Shown here in pieces: positions 41,969-51,269 of a stretch of DNA of 64,000 nucleotides. The DNA is from Magnetovibrio sp. (GTDB taxonomy: Bacteria > Pseudomonadota > Alphaproteobacteria > Rhodospirillales > Magnetovibrionaceae): positions 1 through 64,000 of the forward strand of contig JAPHSY010000021.1 in the NCBI GenBank assembly GCA_026196495.1, read 5' to 3'. The stretch's first letter is position 1; each line of letters opens with the position of its first letter. The notes beneath the pieces are model-generated. The model searched no databases. It was not told the origin of the DNA and saw nothing but the letters and a program-made list of their open reading frames with translations. Both the position numbers and the translations under genes were made by a program.

Positions 41969-43048
41969 TTATTCCTCAGCATCATCGGCGGGATCGCTAT
42001 CAGGACCACCGACCAGCATTTCATCGGCAATCAAGCCTGCATTGGCGCGGATTTGGCGTTCCAACTCTTCGGCCATTTCTGGATTTTCACGCAGGTAGTT
42101 TTTGGCATTCTCACGGCCTTGACCGATACGCACCGAGTTACACGAGAACCAGGAACCGGATTTCTCCACCAATTCGGCTTTTAAGCCCAAATCGAGCAAT
42201 TCACCCATTTTGGAGACGCCTTCGCCATACATGATGTCGAATTCGACCATTTTGAATGGCGGGGCCATTTTGTTTTTGACCACTTTGACCCGGGTTTGGT
42301 TGCCGACCACTTCATCACGATCTTTGATCGCACCGATGCGACGGATTTCCATGCGAACCGAGCTGTAGAACTTCAATGCGTTACCGCCCGTGGTGGTTTC
42401 GGGGTTGCCGAACATCACACCAATTTTCATGCGGATTTGGTTGATGAAGATCACCAGCGTGCCCGAGCGCGCCACAGATGCCGTCAATTTACGCAATGCT
42501 TGGCTCATCAGGCGGGCTTGCAGACCAACGTGGTGGTCACCCATTTCGCCCTCCAACTCAGCACGTGGCACCAAGGCAGCAACCGAGTCCACCACCAACA
42601 CATCCACAGCGCCGGAACGTACCAAAGTGTCGGTGATTTCCAATGCTTGCTCACCGCCATCGGGCTGCGAGATTAGCAATTCGTCAATGTTAACGCCCAG
42701 TTTCCTGGCATAAATCGGGTCAAGTGCGTGTTCGGCATCAACAAAGGCACAGGTGCCACCGGTTTTTTGTGCCTCGGCTACAACATGCAGTGCCAAGGTG
42801 GTTTTACCGGAGCTTTCAGGCCCATAAACCTCAACAATGCGGCCCTTAGGCAGGCCACCGATACCCAAACCGATATCCAGACCAATCGAACCCGTAGAGA
42901 TGGCTTCATGTTCCACGGTTTCGCGTTGGCCCAGTTTCATCACCGAGCCCTTGCCAAAAGCGCGCTCAATTTGTGAGACGGCGGCTTCCAGCGCTTTGTT
43001 TTTATCCACGGAGTTTTTCTCCACTAAGCGTAAAGCTGATTGCGACAT
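41969..43048 (-). CDS. recA: Recombinase A
   Basis: '[38 protein letters not shown]'. Confidence 0.98.
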   Translation of the reverse strand: MSQSALRLVEKNSVDKNKALEAAVSQIERAFGKGSVMKLGQRETVEHEAISTGSIGLDIGLGIGGLPKGRIVEVYGPESSGKTTLALHVVAEAQKTGGTCAFVDAEHALDPIYARKLGVNIDELLISQPDGGEQALEITDTLVRSGAVDVLVVDSVAALVPRAELEGEMGDHHVGLQARLMSQALRKLTASVARSGTLVIFINQIRMKIGVMFGNPETTTGGNALKFYSSVRMEIRRIGAIKDRDEVVGNQTRVKVVKNKMAPPFKMVEFDIMYGEGVSKMGELLDLGLKAELVEKSGSWFSCNSVRIGQGRENAKNYLRENPEMAEELERQIRANAGLIADEMLVGGPDSDPADDAEE

Positions 43049-43171
43049 GATCCCCTAGCTCCAATCTTTCATAACGTTTCCAGATGTTCAATGAAGCCAG
43101 GATGTACCTATTTTGTTCTTGTTGTCAAAACTTTTTTTAATATATTGATATAAAACAATAAAATAACATAT

Positions 43172-43186
43172 GTTCCTTATGTGTTC
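43172..43186. promoter_or_regulatory. Alphaproteobacterial LexA/SOS box upstream of recA
   Basis: GTTC-CTTATGT-GTTC (reverse complement GAAC-N7-GAAC) upstream of recA. Confidence 0.75.
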
Positions 43187-43439
43187 ACAAAAAATTGAGT
43201 AAAGTTGGAACATTCAGCCCCACTGGTTAGTGCGCCATTTGGATCAAGAATCGCACCATAATCGATAATTTTGGGTCTACGCATTTTTTCACACCATAGC
43301 TTCAATCCTATCAATGACGTTCTAAAATATTTGTGTATGATGATAACACGACCATTACGGGCACAAGACCATATGGAAACCAGATAAAGCTTTTTGCTCA
43401 ATCTATTGACATGGCGTTTACTTCTACAACCTGGGGGGG

Positions 43440-44288
43440 GTGAGATTGGCGGACCACATACAAGCATTTCGTTTATATCAAGTGGTGCAAAGCGCCATGA
43501 CGGTTTGCACGGAACACGCCCAGAAATGGGGAAAAAGCATCGGAATCATTTGTATTGGCGTGCTCTGCTCCAATCAGGACGTATCCGCGCAAGAGCCACA
43601 AACCCGCACCATTGCCGCCGCCAATTCGACCTGCACAACCATCAAAAAAGCCGCAGAAATATTTGCCCAGCGCCACGGCATTTCCTTTTCCTATATCTGT
43701 AAATCCTCAGGACGTCTGGCCAAAGGCATCAAGGGCGGCATGATCACCCCCGACTATTTTATTTCAGCCAATGAAATGTGGATGAAAGAGCTCACAAAAA
43801 ACGGGCACATAAAGGCTGAGGTCGTTAAAGAACTCTGGGGTAATGAGCTGGTACTTGCCCACCCCCGAAATCATCCTCTCAACATAACCACCTGGGAAGA
43901 TATCGCCACGGACAAAATCGCCCAACTTTTGATTGGTGACCCAGGCACTGCACCGTTTGGACGTTATTCGAAACAGGCTCTTCAGTCCGTTGGTTTATGG
44001 AACAAAGTCAAATCGAAGATCAGTACTCGTAAACACATCACGCTGTTGTCCAACGACCTTGCCAACGCAGGGGCCGCAACTGCAGGAATGTTGTTTTCCA
44101 CCAACCTAACTGAAGATCTACAAACCGTTTTGCATGTGCCGTCTGTATGGCATGACCCAATCCGCTACTACGGCGCCCCCACCGCAGACAATGGCCATGA
44201 CAAAGTGATGACCTCTTTCGTTTCATATCTCAAAAGTCCAGAAGCTCAAGATGTTTTCAGTAAAGCAGGCTTCAAAATATTGCCTTAG
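43440..44288 (+). CDS. Orphan ModA/PstS-like periplasmic substrate-binding protein
   Basis: 'AAANSTCTTIKKAAEIFAQRHGISFSYICKSSGRLAKGIKGGMITPDYFISANEMWMKEL'; alternative start ATG 43497 would begin at a signal peptide. Confidence 0.75.
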   Translation: MRLADHIQAFRLYQVVQSAMTVCTEHAQKWGKSIGIICIGVLCSNQDVSAQEPQTRTIAAANSTCTTIKKAAEIFAQRHGISFSYICKSSGRLAKGIKGGMITPDYFISANEMWMKELTKNGHIKAEVVKELWGNELVLAHPRNHPLNITTWEDIATDKIAQLLIGDPGTAPFGRYSKQALQSVGLWNKVKSKISTRKHITLLSNDLANAGAATAGMLFSTNLTEDLQTVLHVPSVWHDPIRYYGAPTADNGHDKVMTSFVSYLKSPEAQDVFSKAGFKILP

Positions 44289-44347
44289 TCGCAACATGAA
44301 CCAACAAGGCTAAGTGAACTAAAGTTAATAAGTAGAGTGAAGAAACC

Positions 44348-45943
44348 ATGACTTACCATGACCGACCACTCCTATGGCAAATGTTGCTTCCGCTGTTGTT
44401 TGTCGGTTTTTTATGGGTGGGTGCAACGGCATTTACCGTTTCAAGTTTGAACGAGTCTCAATCACTCACACGCCAACTCCATGCTGGCCATGTAACTTTG
44501 GTGCTCAGACTCGAAAGCCTTAAAAACAGTTTCTCCACACTCAATCAAAATCTCTTGGAAATTTTGGCATCGGAAGAAGCTGCTCGAATAAAAGCTCTCG
44601 ACGAAAGCATACGCAAACGCCAGTCAAGATTACATGAAGAAATGCTTCAATTGGCAGATGCCCTGGAAAAAGAACATCCCGATGAAATTCCTCTGTTTAA
44701 CACCCTTCACAACCACTTCGACCAATATACAGCTTCCGTTAAGCACGTAACCTACCTGATCAAAGATTTTGAAAAAGAAGCCGCTTTTAACGAATACCAA
44801 AAAACAGCCAGTAAGCTACATGTCAAAATTGATAAGGCACTCCAGAATATGACCCGCATTGAGGTCGCAAGCATGAATGTTGCGTTTGATGAATCTGGAA
44901 AACGGGAAGCTGGAAATACCTATCTCGCTTTACTGTTCAGCATGATCTCTGGGGTTCTATCACTGTTGATTTTGGGGTGGACTGCACGACGCACCGTCAA
45001 ACGGCTGAATGCTGTGGGCAAGTACGCATCGGCTTTAGAAAAGGGTAATTTATCGGTCCCCAGCCCCAAAGCAGCAAAAGACGAGATCGGGCAACTCAGC
45101 AGCAACCTGCAGCATATGGCACAACATCTCGAAAGCTCCATGAAAGAACTGGACACCTACCACCGCCATCTTGAAGAGCTGGTCGATGATCGGACCAATG
45201 AACTGACCGCTGCAAAAAATAATGCGGAAGTGGCGAACCGTACCAAATCGGAATTTTTAGCCAATATGAGCCACGAACTTCGAACCCCGCTGAACGCTGT
45301 CATTGGTTTTTCCAGTGCAATACAATCTGAAATTTTTGGCAGCCTGGGGGATGAAAGATACGCAGAATACATCAACAACATTCACGAATCAGGTTCTCAC
45401 CTGCTTGAACTGATCAATGATATTTTGGACCTGTCACGCATCGAAGCCGGTGCCTTTACACTCGACGAAGACACCATCGATTTGCCAGAACTTTGCCAAC
45501 AAATCACAACGTTGGCGCAACCCCGTGCAGAAAGCGGGCAGATAAAACTTGAAAACCACGTGGATTGGAACACGCCGTTGTTGTTTGGTGATAAGCGCCG
45601 TATCAAACAAATCCTGTTCAATCTCTTGACCAATGCAACCAAATTCACTGAACCCGGTGGAACGGTCACATTAAAAGCAGACATGAACGGCAATGAATCC
45701 TTGTCTGTCACCGTTACGGATACTGGGCTTGGCATGACGGAGGAAGAAATTGAACTTGCTCGGTCTCGTTTTGGTCAGGTTGATGGGTCCTTGTCCAGAA
45801 CACACGAAGGCACAGGCCTCGGTTTGCCTTTGACTGAAGCCCTCATACAGCTGCATGGCGGGGAAATGAAAATACTCAGTAAAAAAGGGCAAGGCACCGC
45901 TGTTTGCGTTTCCTTCCCACCGGAACGCATCATTACCACGTAG
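44348..45943 (+). CDS. Membrane sensor histidine kinase with periplasmic helical sensor and HAMP
   Basis: Two TM segments, HAMP-like linker, H-box '[23 protein letters not shown]', HATPase motifs. Confidence 0.93.
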   Translation: MTYHDRPLLWQMLLPLLFVGFLWVGATAFTVSSLNESQSLTRQLHAGHVTLVLRLESLKNSFSTLNQNLLEILASEEAARIKALDESIRKRQSRLHEEMLQLADALEKEHPDEIPLFNTLHNHFDQYTASVKHVTYLIKDFEKEAAFNEYQKTASKLHVKIDKALQNMTRIEVASMNVAFDESGKREAGNTYLALLFSMISGVLSLLILGWTARRTVKRLNAVGKYASALEKGNLSVPSPKAAKDEIGQLSSNLQHMAQHLESSMKELDTYHRHLEELVDDRTNELTAAKNNAEVANRTKSEFLANMSHELRTPLNAVIGFSSAIQSEIFGSLGDERYAEYINNIHESGSHLLELINDILDLSRIEAGAFTLDEDTIDLPELCQQITTLAQPRAESGQIKLENHVDWNTPLLFGDKRRIKQILFNLLTNATKFTEPGGTVTLKADMNGNESLSVTVTDTGLGMTEEEIELARSRFGQVDGSLSRTHEGTGLGLPLTEALIQLHGGEMKILSKKGQGTAVCVSFPPERIITT

Positions 45944-46031
45944 ACACATGGCACTATGTTTTTCAAAATATACCCAACAAAACAAAAAAAACGCTCCCAA
46001 TACCAATTCTCCGTTCTCATTTATTGCCTTT

Positions 46032-46050
46032 TATCTCAAGTCATGAGATA
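46032..46050. promoter_or_regulatory. Palindrome upstream of DEAH helicase
   Basis: TATCTCA-AGTCA-TGAGATA, about 60 bp upstream of ATG. Confidence 0.5.
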
Positions 46051-46111
46051 GAATAGCCGTTTGCGCCTCCCCTGCTATCGCCCAATAGCTATTCTAACGA
46101 ACTGGTCCCTT

Positions 46112-47938
46112 ATGCAGCTTAGAAACTGGCAACAAGAAATCATCGATCAATTTCCGATGATTTTGAAACAATATAAGAAATTTATCCTCAAGGCCCCCAC
46201 GGGCGCAGGTAAAACCGTGCTCGCCAGCGAAATTGTTGAGCGTTTCTACCCGGACCAAAAAATCATCGTGCTGTGCCACCGTCTGGTGCTGTTGGAGCAA
46301 CTCCAACGCGCACTGAGTAAAAAGCATTCTGTGCACAAACTGAAAGCATCTGACACGGGCGATGCTTTTGACGGTTACGACATTTTGCTGTCCACCAACA
46401 TGCGTGCCAAGGAAATGTTGGATGATGCCATCTCCAAAGCCGACCTGATCATCGTCGACGAAGCCCACCGGGTTTCTCCCAATGGCGTAGCGTACAAGCG
46501 CATCATCGACCGCTTTCACGAAGCCGGAAAACCCGAAGCTCACTTCGTCGGCCTCACCGCATCACCAGAACGCAGCACCAACGACCAACGTGATCAGCTC
46601 AACCTCGCCTTTGATGCGATCATTGATTGCGCCAACATCAACGACCTGATCAACGAAGGCGTGTTGGTTCAGCCGATCTATCGCCCCCACTTCGTCCATG
46701 ATCTGGAAATCAACGACATTGATGTCAGCTCTGGCGATTTCCCGGTGGCAAAGCTATCGCCCGCGATCATCAAATCCTCAATGATCGACTACGCCATGTG
46801 GAGCTACAAGGAAGAGCGCGAAAAAGTCGACCAGCCGATCTCTGCCTGGTTTTGTTCCGACATCAGCGTCGCCGAAGCGACACTTGAAACCATTGAGCTC
46901 AATGGTATCAAGGGTGCGATCATCACCGCGGGAACGCCGCTGAAAGAGCGCATGGAACTTTTGGCCCAGCACGAAAATGGTGAGATCGAAGCCATGGTCT
47001 CCGTCGGTGTATTGGCCGAAGGCTGGGACAATCCGCTGTGTAACATCATCGTTCATTTGCGCCCGACCCTGTCCAAAGTGCTCTGGGGGCAAACCGTGGG
47101 GCGTGGTTTGCGCTCCGCCCCCGGCAAAGACAAATGCATCGTTATTGACGTGAGTTCCAACTGGAGCACCTTCGGCCCCGTTGAGCATTTGGAATGGAGC
47201 CTGTGGAGCAACCGCCGATCCCACCAACAATTCATGAACCGTTTCAACTGGATCGGACAACAGCACGACTCTGAGGACAGCGAAACCTATCTGCTGTGCA
47301 AAAGCGAGCTCGCCAACAAAACCCGATGTTCGCACATCTATAAAAAGGGTGAGCACAAAGACGACACCTGCCCCATCTGCGGCACCTATGCTGCGACCGA
47401 CATTTACCGCGAACAAAAACTCGACAGTTCCTTGAACGAAAGCGGTTTGCATCACTTGTTCTTTGATCGTGTTCCGCGTGTGTTTGAAGAGATGAACATG
47501 TCGGTGTGGGAAAGCCTGGGCGGCACGGCATGGAAAACCGCATCTGAAGATGAAAAAGTCTTCCTCAGCTTCTGCATGGCGTTTGCTGCTGTGTCCGGTG
47601 ACGAAACCCATTCCGAAACCGATTACTGGGATGCAGCCTTGGCGGCCGAAGCCTCAATTCGCGGTTACTTGGTGGAAAACCAGTTTGCTATGAAAAAGCA
47701 AGAAGACTTCGAATTGTCCCTGATCGCCGACGGCATGCTGGCGGGCAAGAAAATCCGAACCTTGCAAGCACACTATGGCATTTCGGTCTGCGGCACCGCA
47801 TTCCAATCGTGCGACCCATCCGAGAACGAGCGCAAATATCAAAAGGCGATCAAGGTCGCCGAACGCCTCGCCATACTCGGCTGTTCAGCCAAAGACAACC
47901 TGCCGTATTTCAATGCAGAAGAGTATATGGCCGGGTAA
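46112..47938 (+). CDS. SSL2-like DEAD/DEAH-box helicase with zinc-finger-like insert
   Basis: Walker A 'APTGAGKT', 'IIVDEAHR', motif VI 'QTVGRGLRS'; cysteine cluster 'C..S...K....CPICG'. Confidence 0.93.
   Translation: MQLRNWQQEIIDQFPMILKQYKKFILKAPTGAGKTVLASEIVERFYPDQKIIVLCHRLVLLEQLQRALSKKHSVHKLKASDTGDAFDGYDILLSTNMRAKEMLDDAISKADLIIVDEAHRVSPNGVAYKRIIDRFHEAGKPEAHFVGLTASPERSTNDQRDQLNLAFDAIIDCANINDLINEGVLVQPIYRPHFVHDLEINDIDVSSGDFPVAKLSPAIIKSSMIDYAMWSYKEEREKVDQPISAWFCSDISVAEATLETIELNGIKGAIITAGTPLKERMELLAQHENGEIEAMVSVGVLAEGWDNPLCNIIVHLRPTLSKVLWGQTVGRGLRSAPGKDKCIVIDVSSNWSTFGPVEHLEWSLWSNRRSHQQFMNRFNWIGQQHDSEDSETYLLCKSELANKTRCSHIYKKGEHKDDTCPICGTYAATDIYREQKLDSSLNESGLHHLFFDRVPRVFEEMNMSVWESLGGTAWKTASEDEKVFLSFCMAFAAVSGDETHSETDYWDAALAAEASIRGYLVENQFAMKKQEDFELSLIADGMLAGKKIRTLQAHYGISVCGTAFQSCDPSENERKYQKAIKVAERLAILGCSAKDNLPYFNAEEYMAG
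47768..47938 (+). repeat. 171-bp direct repeat copy 1 (3' end of helicase gene)
   Basis: Aligns without gaps to 48842-49012 with about 11 mismatches by eye. Confidence 0.93.
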
Positions 47939-48059
47939 ATTCTGAGATCGCACTTTGGAAGTGTTTAGTTTTTTTATTTTGGACAGGGTTGAGCTAAAGC
48001 CTTGTAATAAAACAGAGACGGCCAATATAGAAATCATAAATAACTATTGGTCATTACCA

Positions 48060-48809
48060 ATGTTCAAATTTCTAACAACATGGGTGTTTTGTCTTTTCTT
48101 GAGCATTCCCGTTGCTTGGTCTGCACAAGAAGTACCGTTTCTTACCTATCACAATGCCCCACCATTTATTGTAGATGCCGATAAACAAGAAGGGCTGACA
48201 TATGATTTGGCACGCCTACTATCTGATCGCTCAAATGGAAAATACCAATTTGTTGTTTCATTGCTTCCCCGCAAACGCCTCAACATATTTATAGAGAAAT
48301 TAAATACCTGTGTCGTTCCATGGGTAAACCCCGCCTGGTTTCAGGATAAAAAAATGAACAAGTATTCATGGACCGACGGGTTCATGAAAGACAGCAACTC
48401 TGTCATTTCCCATGCCGCAAAGCCAGTTGAGTACAGCGATCCAGAATCGTTAGTGGGAATGAATGTGATTGGACTACAAGGCGGGCAGCTCGTTAATTTA
48501 ACCGAACTCATCAAAACCAAAAAAATCAAAAAGGTCGAAGTGAGAAGCTACTTTCAAGCCTTAAAGATGATTGCTGCCAAACGGGGCGACGCTGCGATCA
48601 TTCCAACCAGTGCAGCAAAACATCTTATTTTTCAGCATCGCATGAAGAATACATTTCATTTTTCTTCAACACGCCACACGCAATATGAGCGCCGCTTCCT
48701 CGTTCGGGGCGACCCAGGCATTTTAATATTTTTGCAAAAACAAATTTCATTTTTGAAAACATCACCCGCTTGGCAAGCCAAATTTGCAAAATATGGATTG
48801 ATCCAATAG
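48060..48809 (+). CDS. Orphan SBP_bac_3-like periplasmic substrate-binding protein
   Basis: Signal peptide 'FLTTWVFCLFLSIPVAWSA'; family-3 SBP pattern 'LTYDLARLLSDRSNGKYQF'. Confidence 0.8.
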   Translation: MFKFLTTWVFCLFLSIPVAWSAQEVPFLTYHNAPPFIVDADKQEGLTYDLARLLSDRSNGKYQFVVSLLPRKRLNIFIEKLNTCVVPWVNPAWFQDKKMNKYSWTDGFMKDSNSVISHAAKPVEYSDPESLVGMNVIGLQGGQLVNLTELIKTKKIKKVEVRSYFQALKMIAAKRGDAAIIPTSAAKHLIFQHRMKNTFHFSSTRHTQYERRFLVRGDPGILIFLQKQISFLKTSPAWQAKFAKYGLIQ

Positions 48810-48841
48810 TTCAAAATATCATCGTTTGTCAAAGGCGTGTT

Positions 48842-49012
48842 GCACACTACGGCATTTCGGTCTGCGGCACCGCATTCCAATCGTGCGATCCGTCCGAGAA
48901 CGAGCGCAAATATCAAAAGGCTATCAAGGTTGCCGAACGCCTCGCCATACTCGGCTGTTCATCCAAAGACAATCTACCGTATTTCAATGCAGAAGAGTAT
49001 ATAGCGGGGTGA
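48842..49012 (+). pseudogene. Detached 3'-terminal fragment of a helicase gene (direct repeat copy 2)
   Basis: Encodes 'HYGISVCGTAFQSCDPSENERKYQKAIKVAERLAILGCSSKDNLPYFNAEEYIAG*' with no upstream helicase coding. Confidence 0.9.
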
Positions 49013-49131
49013 GGGCCAGGATGGTTTTAGTCAATTCAGCCATAACCATGAGCTGTATTTACATTGACAAACACACCTATTTAGCATCATCATCTACTCT
49101 CTGCCAGATATAATTTAAGGTGGGGGAGTAT

Positions 49132-50334
49132 ATGAATACCCACAATGATAAAGGTAGGTATACACCACATTCTCAGTTAGAACGTTGGAAACGCTTCCAA
49201 GAAGCAGCCCACGGTGAAAAGTCGTGGATAAATGATCGCATGAGCTGGATGCTCGTGGCTCAGGGGTTTCTGTTTGCCGCACTTGCATGGATTATGAATC
49301 CACAAAAAGGAAGTGATCCCGATCAACTCAAAAATATTGCTGCCATAATATCTATGTTAGGTGCAAGCATCGCATTAATTGGTTTCGGCGGAGCTCTAGC
49401 TGCAGGAAGAATGCATTACCTATGGACGACTAAGCTCAACAAAATAGCAATTGCCCTTCCAAATGAAGTCACATTCGGACTGAAGCCACACTGGCCTGCA
49501 AGAACGACATCCGTTTTACCTGCTGTAGCCGCACTTGCATTTTTTTTCACGTGGGTAGGAGTAGTCTGTGTAATCCCCGATATAAACAAACAGATGTTTT
49601 GGGGTGTTATTGTCGCTTCCACTTTTATAGTCGTCATATTTATCTCGTGGATTACTTCTCGTAGCAATGCCCGCCCGCCCAAAATCAAAGCCGTTTTTTT
49701 TGATGTAGATGGAGTATTACTCAACTCCTTACCTGAGCACATCAAAGCATGTGAGCAGCTTAACGCAGAATACACGCTAGATCTCTCCATCCCAAATGCA
49801 AAAGAATTCAAAAATAAAATCGTCCGAGCCGGTATACAAGTTGCGCCTATGCGGCGTTTTTTTGAAGCCGTCAAGTTCCCTGAAAATCACCTTGATGATG
49901 CCGTTACGTGGTATGATGAATATTTTTCAGAAAAATATTCATCACCTTATTTCGAAGGTGTTGAATGCATGATCACGGAATTACATGGTGAGTACATGCT
50001 TGGCATCGTGACATCGAACGTTCAAAAAAATATAGAGAATTCTCTGGCTCACATTTATGAAATGTTCGAACAAAAATGCATCTTCACTGAAGATGTGGGA
50101 CTAAGCAAATCTGAGGCCATTAAACTTGGAGCTTCACGTTTGGGGATTTCAACAAATGAAGTTCTATTTATTGGGGACCAAGAGCGAGATCGCGAAGCAG
50201 CAGAAACTGCAGCTGCTAACTTTCTTGGCGTTGCCTACGGTTGGCAATTTAGTAGAAATGACCAATTGGACTTCACACTCGTCAACACACCCAATCAAAT
50301 CGTTGCACACATACGCAAAATCAATTGTTTATAA
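49132..50334 (+). CDS. N-terminal 4-TM domain fused to HAD-superfamily phosphatase
   Basis: Four hydrophobic segments in first ~185 aa; HAD motif I DVDGV, 'GIVTSN', 'LFIGDQERDREAA'. Confidence 0.85.
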   Translation: MNTHNDKGRYTPHSQLERWKRFQEAAHGEKSWINDRMSWMLVAQGFLFAALAWIMNPQKGSDPDQLKNIAAIISMLGASIALIGFGGALAAGRMHYLWTTKLNKIAIALPNEVTFGLKPHWPARTTSVLPAVAALAFFFTWVGVVCVIPDINKQMFWGVIVASTFIVVIFISWITSRSNARPPKIKAVFFDVDGVLLNSLPEHIKACEQLNAEYTLDLSIPNAKEFKNKIVRAGIQVAPMRRFFEAVKFPENHLDDAVTWYDEYFSEKYSSPYFEGVECMITELHGEYMLGIVTSNVQKNIENSLAHIYEMFEQKCIFTEDVGLSKSEAIKLGASRLGISTNEVLFIGDQERDREAAETAAANFLGVAYGWQFSRNDQLDFTLVNTPNQIVAHIRKINCL

Positions 50335-50461
50335 AACCATTTCCTCAAACACACTGCATTAAAGACAAAGAAAACGTGTAACTCACTTTCAATCATACTT
50401 TGGCCCCATATACGACTTAATAATCCAGGATCATAGGGCAGTTGAGATCAAATCATGCCAA

Positions 50462-51124
50462 TCACTTCTTCTTCGGCTTACGCCCACGCTTTTGCGGACG
50501 CAGAACGCGACCCAACTGATCTTCGAGTTTGTCCAAGAACCGTTTGTTGCCTAGCGGGCGTCCGGTGCTGGAATGGGCTTGGAGTTTCTTGACCATATCC
50601 GGGTCATCTTTGCCCTTAATCAGGTCGGCCCAATCGTCGCACTTCTTCAACAATGGTTTGACCTTCACCAGTTGATCATCTTCACCTTTCAAATGAGCCT
50701 TGGCGCTGCTCCATTTGTATTGGCGGGCAGAGCGGGCAAGGCCTGCGCCCACCGGGGTGCGTTCGACATAGGCCGCAGCGGGCAGCACATGGGCATTGTC
50801 CATGGGAAATGAGGCAAAGCGGCCTTGCCATAAATACCCCGACCACCCTTCACGATCATTGATATAGCGGGTATAGCGTCGATGGGCTTCACCCACCGCG
50901 CGGGCCAAGCCATCATCCGTTTTCGGCACCAAAATCATCTGCACATGGTCAGGCATCAAGCAATAGGCCAAGACCTGCACCTTGCACTTGGCGCACCACT
51001 CGCTCATCAAATCAATATAGGTTTGATAGTCTTCATCGCAGAAGAACGTTTCTTGATTGCGATTGCCCCGCTGCACCAAGTGATGCGGTGTACCGGGGAC
51101 GACAACACGAGCCAAACGCGCCAT
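50462..51124 (-). CDS. RAYT-like Y1 transposase (REP-associated tyrosine transposase)
   Basis: 'HHLVQRGNRNQETFF', 'YCLMPDHVQMILVP', 'YVERTPVGAGLARSARQYKWSSAKAHL'. Confidence 0.9.
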   Translation of the reverse strand: MARLARVVVPGTPHHLVQRGNRNQETFFCDEDYQTYIDLMSEWCAKCKVQVLAYCLMPDHVQMILVPKTDDGLARAVGEAHRRYTRYINDREGWSGYLWQGRFASFPMDNAHVLPAAAYVERTPVGAGLARSARQYKWSSAKAHLKGEDDQLVKVKPLLKKCDDWADLIKGKDDPDMVKKLQAHSSTGRPLGNKRFLDKLEDQLGRVLRPQKRGRKPKKK

Positions 51125-51133
51125 AGGGAAGTC

Positions 51134-51158
51134 CTTTCGTCTCTAATCCAGACGAAAG
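51134..51158. repeat. Perfect hairpin immediately upstream of RAYT gene
   Basis: CTTTCGTCT-CTAATCC-AGACGAAAG, 9-bp stem. Confidence 0.8.
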
Positions 51159-51269
51159 CATAGCGACAACGACATGAAACGGCAATATTGGATACTATGT
51201 CCCCATATAGCGCTGGAATTATTCGCAACACTTGTGCACGATGGTGTTATTGCAAGGGAGTTCATCTAA

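Noticed and set aside
43177-43467. 96-aa minus-strand ORF upstream of recA
   Set aside because: Occupies the recA promoter/SOS region, lacks conserved motifs and a clear ribosome-binding site.
46778-47611. 277-aa minus-strand ORF opposite the helicase
   Set aside because: Mirror frame of the well-supported helicase; no recognisable domain.
48770-49012. 80-aa ORF overlapping the SBP gene end
   Set aside because: Not an independent gene: the C-terminal part is the detached helicase 3' fragment and the N-terminal part is an out-of-frame read of the SBP gene end.
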